Positions 28,121 through 35,817 of a stretch of 64,000 nucleotides of DNA are shown piece by piece. Below the pieces are notes generated by a model that did no database searches, was not told the origin of the DNA, and worked only from the letters and a program-made list of their open reading frames with translations. Position numbers and translations under genes: made by a program. Positions within the stretch are counted from its first letter, which is position 1, and each line of letters starts with the position of its first letter. The stretch is from Pseudanabaena sp. Chao 1811 (GTDB lineage Bacteria; Cyanobacteriota; Cyanobacteriia; Pseudanabaenales; Pseudanabaenaceae): NCBI RefSeq assembly GCF_027942295.1, contig NZ_CP101416.1, positions 2,024,001 to 2,088,000 of the forward strand, written 5' to 3'.

Positions 28121-28633
28121 CTAGATGCTGAGCTTGTGACTAGCGATCGCTTGTGCATCTAATACATACAAATGCTTGTTACTGTCTTCGGGTTGCGACA
28201 CCCAACCACGCAGAAATGGCACGGTTTCGATCGGTGTCTTTGTCTTCGGTAATTCCAGAGGTGAGACAATTTCTGTATCGTTAATACGGACTACACGCCC
28301 AATGCGATACACCCCTAATCCTAAAAATGCCCCACCAAATTGCAAGATCGCGATGTGAGTCTCGATCGCAGTGCCATCAAGGGGGGTAAAGCCTAGTAAC
28401 TGAGGTAAGTCTAGTACCCAAAAAACGCTACTACGATGTTCTACCAAACCCATCAAACAAGGATGGACATTGGGCATCTGGGTAAATCGATCTGAGGCTA
28501 GCACTAAGGTTTCACGCACAGATTTTAATTGTACTGCCACTACAATCTCTGGACTCAACTGCAAACTGAGATAAGGCAATCCTGCGATCGCCTGCTCCTG
28601 TTGGTCATATAATTCGATGGTCAAGGTGTCCAT
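28121..28633 (-). CDS. CheW-like adaptor (PilI-like)
   Basis: A 170-residue CheW-fold protein. The core segments GLVEHRSSVFWVLDLPQLLGF, LGVYRIGRVVRI and VPFLRGWV match the adaptor family. It starts 2 bp after the stop of the upstream CheY and ends about 50 bp before the MCP gene, so the three are one transcription unit. In the Synechocystis-type loci the gene in this position (pilI/taxW) couples MCP and kinase. Confidence 0.85.
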   Translation of the reverse strand: MDTLTIELYDQQEQAIAGLPYLSLQLSPEIVVAVQLKSVRETLVLASDRFTQMPNVHPCLMGLVEHRSSVFWVLDLPQLLGFTPLDGTAIETHIAILQFGGAFLGLGVYRIGRVVRINDTEIVSPLELPKTKTPIETVPFLRGWVSQPEDSNKHLYVLDAQAIASHKLSI

Positions 28634-28634
28634 C

Positions 28635-29000
28635 TCATCCTCCTACAGCCAGCGATCGCACTGCTTGGATAATATCCTCCTTGGTAAATGGTTTTGTAAG
28701 GTAGACATCCACACCTTGCTTCATTCCCCAAAGACGATCAAGTTCTTGATTTTTAGAAGTACAGGCAATTACAGGCACTTTTGTGGTAGCTAGCTTCTTG
28801 ATCGCTCGACATAGCTCCAAACCACTCATGCCTGGCATCACTAAATCGGTAATTACCACATTCGGTTTAGTCTTCTCAAATTTCTCTAAACCTTCTGTCC
28901 CATTAGTAGCACTTACTACAGTATATCCCCCCTGTCGTAAGTACTCACAGATCAGCTCACGTTCAGATGTCGTATCTTCTACAACTAATACTGTAACCAA
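28635..29000 (-). CDS. CheY-type response regulator (PilH-like)
   Basis: A 121-residue single receiver: VLVVEDT at the start (acidic pair), phospho-acceptor Asp in VVITDLVMPGMSG, then VIACTS with the conserved Thr/Ser and YLTKPF with the Lys. No output domain, so it acts by protein contact. It is a close paralogue of the receiver encoded just upstream, sharing DLVMPGMSGLELCR and the LWGMKQG stretch. The pair looks like a recent tandem duplication. Confidence 0.92.
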   Translation of the reverse strand: MVTVLVVEDTTSERELICEYLRQGGYTVVSATNGTEGLEKFEKTKPNVVITDLVMPGMSGLELCRAIKKLATTKVPVIACTSKNQELDRLWGMKQGVDVYLTKPFTKEDIIQAVRSLAVGG

Positions 29001-29093
29001 GATTTTTCTCCTTACTATGCTGATATATAAAGCTAATGGGATGAATTTTTGTCTCTAAAAATAATAGCTGTAATTTGCTATTACTACATTTGC

Positions 29094-29453
29094 TTAAGCC
29101 ACAGAACGAATAGCTCGAAGAATATCCTCGCGAGAGAAAGGCTTAGTCAAATACACATCAATTCCTTGTTTCATTCCCCATAATTTATCAAGTTCTTGAT
29201 TTTTAGAGGTGCAAGCAACAATTGGTACATCTTTAGTTTCGCTGTTTTTTTTCAAACTGCGGCATAGCTCTAAACCACTCATCCCTGGCATGACCAAATC
29301 TGTAATTACCACGTCAGGCTTTTTTCCCTCAATTTTTTTGAGAGCTTCTTGCCCATTATTAGCACTGATTACACTGTACCCACTTTCAATTAAATAGGTA
29401 ACAATCAAGTCCTGCTCAGAAGCAGTATCTTCAACTACAAGAACCGTCGTCAT
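29094..29453 (-). CDS. CheY-type response regulator, second copy
   Basis: A 119-residue single receiver. ATG 29453 (MTTVLVVEDT) with GGAGA upstream is preferred to a TTG at 29465. Phospho-acceptor Asp in VVITDLVMPGMSG, Lys in YLTKPFSRED. It is very similar to the next gene and is spaced 93 bp from it. Two CheY proteins with one CheA suggest an output receiver and a phosphate sink, or outputs to two motors, as in other pilus systems. Confidence 0.92.
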   Translation of the reverse strand: MTTVLVVEDTASEQDLIVTYLIESGYSVISANNGQEALKKIEGKKPDVVITDLVMPGMSGLELCRSLKKNSETKDVPIVACTSKNQELDKLWGMKQGIDVYLTKPFSREDILRAIRSVA

Positions 29454-29697
29454 AAAAGTCTCCAATTAGCTTTATTTTGGTTTTTATTTGGAATTTTGTT
29501 TGAGATTTTATTTTGGACATAAATAGAAATTTGTTAACCAGATTTCAATACAAGATAAAATCCTATTTTTGAATTCCACAATCCCTCCCAAAATACAAAC
29601 ATAGCATATAAGAGATAGGCAGGGCATGATGGAATAAGTTAACTCATGTAAAGATAGGTTTTAGGCTCACAAAAAATACTTGTATACTCACATATTT

Positions 29698-30984
29698 TTA
29701 CATCAGATGTCGCATCATCATTTTTAGCAAATCAGCTTGAGCAAAGGGTTTAGTGAGATAGTCAGTAGCTCCTGCTATGCGTGCGCGTGCGCGATCAATT
29801 ATCCCTTTATTGCCAGTCACCATCACAATTGGAATATCTTTTAAAATTGAAGATTTGCGAATTAAAGAACAAAGTTGATAGCCATCAACATTGGGCATCC
29901 CGATATCTAGCAAGATTAAATCAGGGCGAATCGAAGTGATTTTCATTAAGGCTTTCATAGAGTCTTGAATGAGTGTTACTTGAAAATCTTCACTTCCCAA
30001 GTAACTGCTAATAATACTCAGCATCGATTCACTATCATCTATACAGACAATTTTCCATGTTTTGACTGATTGACTGGCAAAAACCTGTGAAATACTAGAA
30101 ATATCATCACTCGCGCCACCTTCGTCGGCAAATGTCTCTGAGAGTCTGTCAATGTTTTCGCGTTCCTCATCTGGAGCTAAATAGTAGGTGCGCGGCAACA
30201 TATCAAACGGAGGTAATGGCTCTCTCAATAAAATTGAGCCATCGCCTATTAAGGGGCTGAGTTGTTTGGCGATCACCAAAGGATCTTTACCTAGTAATGA
30301 TCCAAGCTGACAAAAGTTAAACCCACGAAGAATCCGCCCAAGTCTATGGACAGTTTCGGTGGACATTCGTTTTTTAGCCGATGTTTGGCTAACTAGGTAT
30401 GGGCATTGATAGGGGGAACAAATTGTTGGTCCAAGGCTGTACCATGCTTGTAGTCTTTGCTCAACAACTCCTAAAATGCGATCGACAGCCAAACTGCAAA
30501 AGGTATCTTGTAATAGGTGTTCGTAATAGATCTTGTTAAACTGACCATCGGGCAAACAAAGAAAAGCTTCAATTACCTCTTGAATAACCCGAGCTACTAG
30601 CTTACTAGCCATAGAGCTAGGCAGATAGCGTTCACTAACCAACCAGAGAATGGCGTTATATTCAGTACAGAGAATTTCGCTAGTAACTTTGTACTTAGCA
30701 TTGTCGGGGGTTGGATCATCAAACATCAGGCGCAGTTGCGATCGCAGTTTGTCATCTAATGCTGGTACTTCTCGGCTGAGGGCGCGTAAATGTCTTTCTA
30801 GCCTTTCAAAACTTTCTAGAGAATGAGAGGCATATACGAGTTTGCCGCCATTTATATAGAATGACCATCGGATGCGATCGCGCACAACATAGACGCATCC
30901 GTTCTTACTTAATTCCAGACTTTTTAAAAGTTCTTTAGCAGATTGTGTTTGATCTTTAGTCATATCAGTATCAGCACAAATCAT
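29698..30984 (-). CDS. PatA/PilG-like response regulator (PATAN domain plus receiver)
   Basis: A 428-residue regulator, first gene of the chemotaxis-type operon, started at ATG 30984 with AGGAG six bases upstream. The N-terminal half (residues 10-110: AKELLKSLELSKNGCVYVV, WSFYINGGKLVYASHS) is the DUF4388/PATAN-like region. A helical middle follows (120-290). The receiver (about 310-428) has IVCIDDSES, the Asp in LILLDIGMPNVDG and the Lys in YLTKPF. PatA-type proteins head the pix, tax2 and hmp loci of cyanobacteria, where they act in polar localisation of pili or heterocyst patterning. A 232-bp AT-rich gap separates it from the next gene. Confidence 0.85.
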   Translation of the reverse strand: MICADTDMTKDQTQSAKELLKSLELSKNGCVYVVRDRIRWSFYINGGKLVYASHSLESFERLERHLRALSREVPALDDKLRSQLRLMFDDPTPDNAKYKVTSEILCTEYNAILWLVSERYLPSSMASKLVARVIQEVIEAFLCLPDGQFNKIYYEHLLQDTFCSLAVDRILGVVEQRLQAWYSLGPTICSPYQCPYLVSQTSAKKRMSTETVHRLGRILRGFNFCQLGSLLGKDPLVIAKQLSPLIGDGSILLREPLPPFDMLPRTYYLAPDEERENIDRLSETFADEGGASDDISSISQVFASQSVKTWKIVCIDDSESMLSIISSYLGSEDFQVTLIQDSMKALMKITSIRPDLILLDIGMPNVDGYQLCSLIRKSSILKDIPIVMVTGNKGIIDRARARIAGATDYLTKPFAQADLLKMMMRHLM

Positions 30985-31411
30985 GATTAGCTCCTATTAC
31001 AAAACCCATCAATGCCATAATCTATCCTCCCCACATTTCGATAATATTCAATTTTGCAAACCACAGATTAGAGCAAATTTCTATAGTCTTTTTAGAATAT
31101 ATCGAATTTTAGTTTTATCTTTAGAATAAGTTACTGCTTTTACGAGATTTTATAAAATCTGGCGATTATCTAAAATTTAGAATTTAATTTCTAAAGTATA
31201 TGTTCCCTATTAAAGCATTATTACCTTATTTATTAAGTATCCTACTAGATAATTTATCCTAAAAAATAGATATAATTTTCGCAATCAAATATTTTTTCTT
31301 AGATATAGTAAGCCTAAATAATTTGTGAAACTATATCCCTAAACCTCGAAATACTTTAGGTTTACTATGGAAAAACTATTTTCTTTCTTGAAAAATATAG
31401 ATTTTTAAACT
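30985..31411. other. AT-rich gene-free stretch between divergent genes
   Basis: A 427-bp, very AT-rich region that must hold the promoters of the chemotaxis operon (minus) and ydcF-like gene (plus). The only structure I see is the inverted repeat at 31303-31368. Confidence 0.6.
31303..31368. repeat. Degenerate copy of the ATATAG..CCTAAAT repeat
   Basis: Ends ATAGTAAGCCTAAA (31305-31318) and, inverted, ATAGTAAACCTAAA (31355-31368) match at 13 of 14 positions. The left end runs on as TAATTTGT, like the CATTTGT of the copies at 7251 and 47507. Confidence 0.55.
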
Positions 31412-32251
31412 GTGTCGCTCTTTTTATCCAAGCTTTTACCCATTTTCTTTTATCCCCTTGGGCTATCTAGTCTCCTAATTGCGATCGCTTTAGTTAATTT
31501 GTTATGGAAATCTCGGCTATCCCGCAATGCTAGTCCTGCGAAAACATCATTCACACTCTTCAAAAAAAATCGAATTTCCTCAATTCTTTTAGCAATTGCG
31601 CTAATAGTTTTGTTGTTCAGTAGTAATGAGGTTTTTTCTAAGTTTCTAGTGCGATCGCTAGAATGGCGATATCTTCCCAATGGTGAATTGCCTCAAGCTG
31701 AGGCAATTGTGGTTTTAGGTGGTGGCACGCGCCCACGTATCTCACCGAGACCTTGGTATGAAGTCAATGAAGCTGGCGATCGCATTTTATATGGGTCATG
31801 GCTATATAAACAGGGCAAAGCACCTTTGTTGGTAGTGACGGGCGGTAGGGCTGAGTGGTATGGCGATGGGGGTAATCCTGAATCGGAAGATATGGCAGCG
31901 ATCGCAGAGGTTATGGGTGTCCCCACTAGTGCAATTATCCAAGAATCGCAATCCTTTAATACCCGTGATAATGCGGTGAATACTAAGCACATCCTTGATC
32001 AACGAGACATTAATAAGGTCTTGCTCGTCACATCAGCTTTACATATGCCGCGATCGATGGAAATTTTTCGCAAGGTTGGCTTAGAGGTTATTCCTGCACC
32101 AACTGACTTTTTATCGGTAAATAATGAAAACAGTAAGGGTTTTGCAATAGTTTTAGATTTATTGCCTAGTGCTGAGGCTCTAAAAAATACAACTAATGCA
32201 ATCAAAGAATATATTGGGCTATTTATTTATCAATTAGCAGGTTGGGCATAA
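31412..32251 (+). CDS. YdcF/ElyC-like DUF218 membrane protein
   Basis: A 279-residue protein starting at GTG. Two N-terminal membrane segments (about 8-30 and 52-70) precede the DUF218 domain (about 90-260): AEAIVVLGGG, ILYGSWLYKQGKAPLLVVTGG, SFNTRDNAVNT, VLLVTSALHMPRS. The fold is Rossmann-like. ElyC-type members affect envelope polymer synthesis and possibly undecaprenyl-phosphate handling, which would suit the polysaccharide-modifying gene downstream. The exact reaction is unknown for the family. Confidence 0.88.
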   Translation: MSLFLSKLLPIFFYPLGLSSLLIAIALVNLLWKSRLSRNASPAKTSFTLFKKNRISSILLAIALIVLLFSSNEVFSKFLVRSLEWRYLPNGELPQAEAIVVLGGGTRPRISPRPWYEVNEAGDRILYGSWLYKQGKAPLLVVTGGRAEWYGDGGNPESEDMAAIAEVMGVPTSAIIQESQSFNTRDNAVNTKHILDQRDINKVLLVTSALHMPRSMEIFRKVGLEVIPAPTDFLSVNNENSKGFAIVLDLLPSAEALKNTTNAIKEYIGLFIYQLAGWA

Positions 32252-32296
32252 AACCAAAAGTAGACGCGCTTTGCGCGGCTACTTTTGGTTTTATGC
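32246..32296. repeat. Palindrome, 18-bp arms plus CGCG stem top, CTTTG loop
   Basis: Arms 32246-32263 and 32279-32296 are perfect. A CGCG/CGCG top lies above one mismatch, and the loop is CTTTG. It overlaps the stop of the YdcF-like gene and can act as its terminator, but it belongs to the palindrome family. Confidence 0.8.
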
Positions 32297-32381
32297 AAAT
32301 TCGTGATCCCTAGGTACTTGTTTACATGATGGCTGTCTGATTAAATAAGCGCTAGTAATATTAAGAAATTTATAAATCTTT

Positions 32382-34244
32382 ATGAGCAGGGGCAACGGAA
32401 AAAATAGCAGCAGCATGAACGTAATTTGGGTCGTGCTAGCATTGGCTGCCCTCGGTACTGGTATGGGCGCAGCGATCGCTTCACGGTTTGTCACCTATCG
32501 TACTTCCTCCAGCAGCGTAGAGACTCCTGACCTAAATCCCAATAATTCCGTTACCCAATCTAGAAATTCCCCATCATTCTGCCAATACAATGCGCTGGAC
32601 TCGGTAACAGCTTCGCTATATCAGGTTAGAGCCATCAATGCGATCGCCAATGATCCATTACCGACCCTTTCAAATTTAAGTAATGTGATTAATGCGGATC
32701 TCGTTGCTAGTTTTAATCCTGCCCCATTTCCCCAAATTAGCGATCGGGCGCGTGCAGCTAAAGTCCCAATCATCATGTATCACGACATTACTGCCACCAA
32801 AGATGTGGAGTGGGATGTCACTCCAGATGATCTCGAAAAGCATTTTCAAGCGCTGCAAGATGGTGGATATACACCAATTACGATGGATCGTTTAGTCAGC
32901 CATTTGCGGACTGGCGCTCAATTGCCCGAAAAGCCTGTATTGCTGACCTTTGATGATAACTATATTGGTCAATACAAGTACGCTTTCCCCTTGCTCAAAA
33001 AATATAACTATCCTGCGGTATGGTCAGTACATACCCGCTTTGTGGGTACGGCTGGTCAAAAGCCCAAGGCAACATGGGATCAACTACGGGAAATGCAAAA
33101 AAGTGGTTTGATCACCATTGCTTCCCATACGGTGAATCATCTTAATATGAAGAACCTCAGCAATGCGGAATTGGAGCGTGAGGTACTAGAGTCGAAGAAA
33201 ACTCTGGAAAAAGAATTGGGAATTACCATCGATTACTTTACCTATCCTGAAGGTGACTTTACGGAACGCGCTAAGGACAAGGTGAAGGATGCAGGTTACA
33301 AAGCGGCGCTGTCGATGAGTCTCGATCCGCGTCAAGAGCGCTCGGCTAATGAATCTGATGATTTACTTGCGATTATGCGTTTTGGACAGTCGCGCTTTAG
33401 CGATGTGATCGAGCAGGCTTCCAGTGGAACTTCCGCAAGTCAAGTTTCACTTTTGCCCACTGTCAGCAATGGTTCGATTAATTTCACCACCCCTGTAGAG
33501 AAGAAGAAGGTGACAGTTGATGGTTTATCGCTCACTTTGGTATATGGTGGTCGCGCCGTTACAGCCCATGCTGATAAACGCGCTCAGGTTGCCGAAATTT
33601 TAGCCATGACTCCCAATGCGATCGCGGCTGTTGACGGTGGCTTTTTCTCCTTAGAGCGTATTGATGGCAATACGATGATTGGACCTGTGATGAGTCAATT
33701 CTCTAGCAATGCAGGAGTTTTTAATGTCGGCAATAAAGGTGAGAATCCACTCCTCAACGGTCGTCCTCTAGTGTTGATTAGCCCCACCGCAATTAAATTT
33801 ATTCCCTTTAATGCTGTCAAGCATAATTCTTTAGAAGCAGTCAAGGCGGAGTTACCTGATGTCACTGATGCATTTGTTGCCGCAGGTTGGCTCGTCCGTG
33901 ATGGTAAACCTCAATCCGCCGAGTCCTTTGGAAAGCTCTATGGTTTTGATGCTAGTCGCGATCGCGCTTTCTGGGGAATTGATCGCTCTGGTAGACCCGT
34001 AATTGGTGTAACGATGGAAATGATCGATTCCGTTGGCTTAGGCAAGATCTTAGCAAAGGCTGGTTTGCAAGATGTCGTCATGCTTGATTCGGGAGCTAGT
34101 GCTGCCCTTGCCTATCGTGGTAAATCAGTGATGGCGTATGAGCCTCGCCCTGTTCCCCATATTGTCGCACTCCTGCCGCCCGATCCTGCCCCCGTAGAAT
34201 CTGCTGAAAAGCCCAACTGCCCAGTTAGTCTTAATCGATTTTAG
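32382..34244 (+). CDS. Polysaccharide deacetylase fused to a phosphodiester glycosidase
   Basis: A 620-residue envelope protein. An N-terminal membrane anchor (residues 12-32, VIWVVLALAALGTGMGAAIA) is followed by a CE4 deacetylase domain (about 125-310). The deacetylase has the motifs LLTFDDNY and ASHTVNHLNM, which supply the metal-binding Asp and two His, and DYFTYPEGDF. Residues 370-610 are a phosphodiester-glycosidase (NAGPA/DUF2233) domain with AAVDGGFF, VAAGWLVRDGK, RAFWGIDRSG and VMLDSGASAALAYRG. Both domains act on extracellular sugars, so the protein probably trims or modifies exopolysaccharide or peptidoglycan in the periplasm. The fusion is less usual than either domain alone. Confidence 0.88.
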   Translation: MSRGNGKNSSSMNVIWVVLALAALGTGMGAAIASRFVTYRTSSSSVETPDLNPNNSVTQSRNSPSFCQYNALDSVTASLYQVRAINAIANDPLPTLSNLSNVINADLVASFNPAPFPQISDRARAAKVPIIMYHDITATKDVEWDVTPDDLEKHFQALQDGGYTPITMDRLVSHLRTGAQLPEKPVLLTFDDNYIGQYKYAFPLLKKYNYPAVWSVHTRFVGTAGQKPKATWDQLREMQKSGLITIASHTVNHLNMKNLSNAELEREVLESKKTLEKELGITIDYFTYPEGDFTERAKDKVKDAGYKAALSMSLDPRQERSANESDDLLAIMRFGQSRFSDVIEQASSGTSASQVSLLPTVSNGSINFTTPVEKKKVTVDGLSLTLVYGGRAVTAHADKRAQVAEILAMTPNAIAAVDGGFFSLERIDGNTMIGPVMSQFSSNAGVFNVGNKGENPLLNGRPLVLISPTAIKFIPFNAVKHNSLEAVKAELPDVTDAFVAAGWLVRDGKPQSAESFGKLYGFDASRDRAFWGIDRSGRPVIGVTMEMIDSVGLGKILAKAGLQDVVMLDSGASAALAYRGKSVMAYEPRPVPHIVALLPPDPAPVESAEKPNCPVSLNRF

Positions 34245-34280
34245 TCATGCATTCAGGCTTATAGCTCTCTATAAGTAAGT

Positions 34281-34319
34281 AAAAACTGTGGCTTACGCTA
34301 TGCGTGAGCCACAGTTTTT
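34281..34319. terminator. Hairpin with T-tract after the deacetylase gene
   Basis: Arms 34281-34298 and 34302-34319 pair over 18 bp with one G-T wobble, and the right side ends in a T-run. A likely intrinsic terminator. Confidence 0.7.
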
Positions 34320-34326
34320 TGGGTTT

Positions 34327-34375
34327 TAAATAACCAGTTAGTGTGTTACCAAGCAACGCGCTAACTGGTTATTTA
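34327..34375. repeat. Inverted repeat, 17-bp arms
   Basis: Arms 34327-34343 and 34359-34375 (AAATAACCAGTTAG core) pair with one mismatch around a 15-nt loop, just after the previous hairpin. Confidence 0.65.
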
Positions 34376-34943
34376 TGTGTAAATTACGATAGCTATGCGA
34401 TACTCATGTAAGGGAAGCCAGAAATTTAGAGCAGTTTTGTGAACTGGCGATCGCTACTAGGGAGATTGCTAGGGATTTTGTATATAGCTACTTATTTTGA
34501 GTCTCCAGCACTTGGCGATCAATCAAGCTTTGGGTATTTGGTAAAAAGCCTTTAGGAGTAAAGATTTTCTGCCAAAAATATCATTTTTATTGCAGCAATT
34601 CACTCTCTCAGAACACAGAGGTTGAAACGATAGTATGGAAGATGGATTCTTCAAAACCAATCAAGAACTTCAGGCATCTGCTCTCAATATTGATCTTATC
34701 GATTGTAAGCGAGTGGAATGTTTGCATAAAGAACAAGAGGCGATATTAAGCAGTTTTTATAACTCATCTCCTTTCATGATGGGAGTAGTGGAACTTTCTG
34801 AGTGCGATATTCTGCATATTTCCGATAACATAACCACGGCAACATTTTTTCAGACTACACCAGAGGCAATGTCAGGGAAATGGGCTAGTGAGCTAGGTGT
34901 TCCTTCTGAATGTATCCAACTTTGGATGACTCACTACCACTTA

Positions 34944-35817
34944 GAAAGCATTTAAGAAAGCAAGGGCGCACTAAAAGAGGTATGAATACTGATGAAGTCT
35001 AGTATCAGCCAGCGAAAATGCGCCAACCCTATAATACCGATTTATCCAATGAAGAGTGGGAAATAATTGCACCAATGTTGCCAAAACCATCAAAATTGGG
35101 GAGACCACCAAAAACAAATTTTCGGGAAGTGCTGAATGGGATTTTCTACATAGCCAAGAATGGTTGTACATGGGAAAATCTGCCCCATGATTTGCCACCA
35201 TATTCAACGGTCTACTTCTACTTTCAAAGATGGACAAAAACAGGATTTATAGCTGAAATCAATTACCAGATAAGCACACAAGTACGATTAGCTGATGGTC
35301 GAGAAGCAACACCGAGTCTAGCCAGTCTCGATAGTCAAAGTATTAAAACAATGGATAGTGCAGGTAGTCGTGGTATTGATGGTGGAAAAAAGGTCAAGGG
35401 TCGCAAACGCTTCATCATGGTTGATACCTTGGGGTTAGTCTTTGGCGCTCTCGTATGCCCAGCAAATATTGGCGAGAGAGCAGGAGCGATGAGACTATTA
35501 GCAAATCTCAAGTATCCACTGAGACGATTACAAAAGATATTAGTTGACAAGGGATTCTCTGGCGAGGATATCACCCAGTGGGTTAAAGACAACTTTAGTT
35601 GCACTTGGGAAGTAAGCAAACGGGCTGAAGCGCAGAAAGGGTTTGTTGTTGAATCAAAGCGTTGGGTAGTGGAGAGAACCTTTGCTTGGATAGGCAAATA
35701 TCGTAGACTTAGCAAGGACTATGAATTTTATGAGAATATCTCGGAGTCGTTTATTTACATAGCTTTGATCCGAAAAATGCTTAAAAATCTTACTGCTGTC
35801 AATTCTTAAATGCTTTC
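34944..35817 (+). mobile_element. IS5-family insertion sequence (IS1031-like ends)
   Basis: An 874-bp element with perfect 15-bp terminal inverted repeats (GAAAGCATTTAAGAA at 34944-34958 and its complement at 35803-35817). It is flanked by a TTA duplication at 34941-34943 and 35818-35820. The three-base TNA target fits the IS1031 group. The transposase gene fills it. Clean ends and an intact frame indicate recent insertion. Confidence 0.93.
35018..35809 (+). CDS. IS5-family transposase
   Basis: A 263-residue DDE transposase. The N-terminal DUF4096-like part reads LSNEEWEIIAPMLP, then GRPPKTNFREVLNGIFYIAKNG. The catalytic domain follows with SLDSQSIKT (first Asp), ILVDKGFSGED (second Asp) and the Y-(2)-R-(3)-E signature as KRWVVERTFAWIGKYRRL. 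Complete in one frame, ending 8 bp from the right inverted repeat. It lies in the same orientation as the host gene it interrupts. Confidence 0.93.
   Translation: MRQPYNTDLSNEEWEIIAPMLPKPSKLGRPPKTNFREVLNGIFYIAKNGCTWENLPHDLPPYSTVYFYFQRWTKTGFIAEINYQISTQVRLADGREATPSLASLDSQSIKTMDSAGSRGIDGGKKVKGRKRFIMVDTLGLVFGALVCPANIGERAGAMRLLANLKYPLRRLQKILVDKGFSGEDITQWVKDNFSCTWEVSKRAEAQKGFVVESKRWVVERTFAWIGKYRRLSKDYEFYENISESFIYIALIRKMLKNLTAVNS

Larger units (their letters stand above)
34245..34634. other. Gene-free stretch with two hairpins
   Basis: About 390 bp between the deacetylase gene and the interrupted GGDEF gene. It holds the hairpins at 34281-34319 and 34327-34375 and one HIP1 site; nothing else is recognised. 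Confidence 0.6.
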
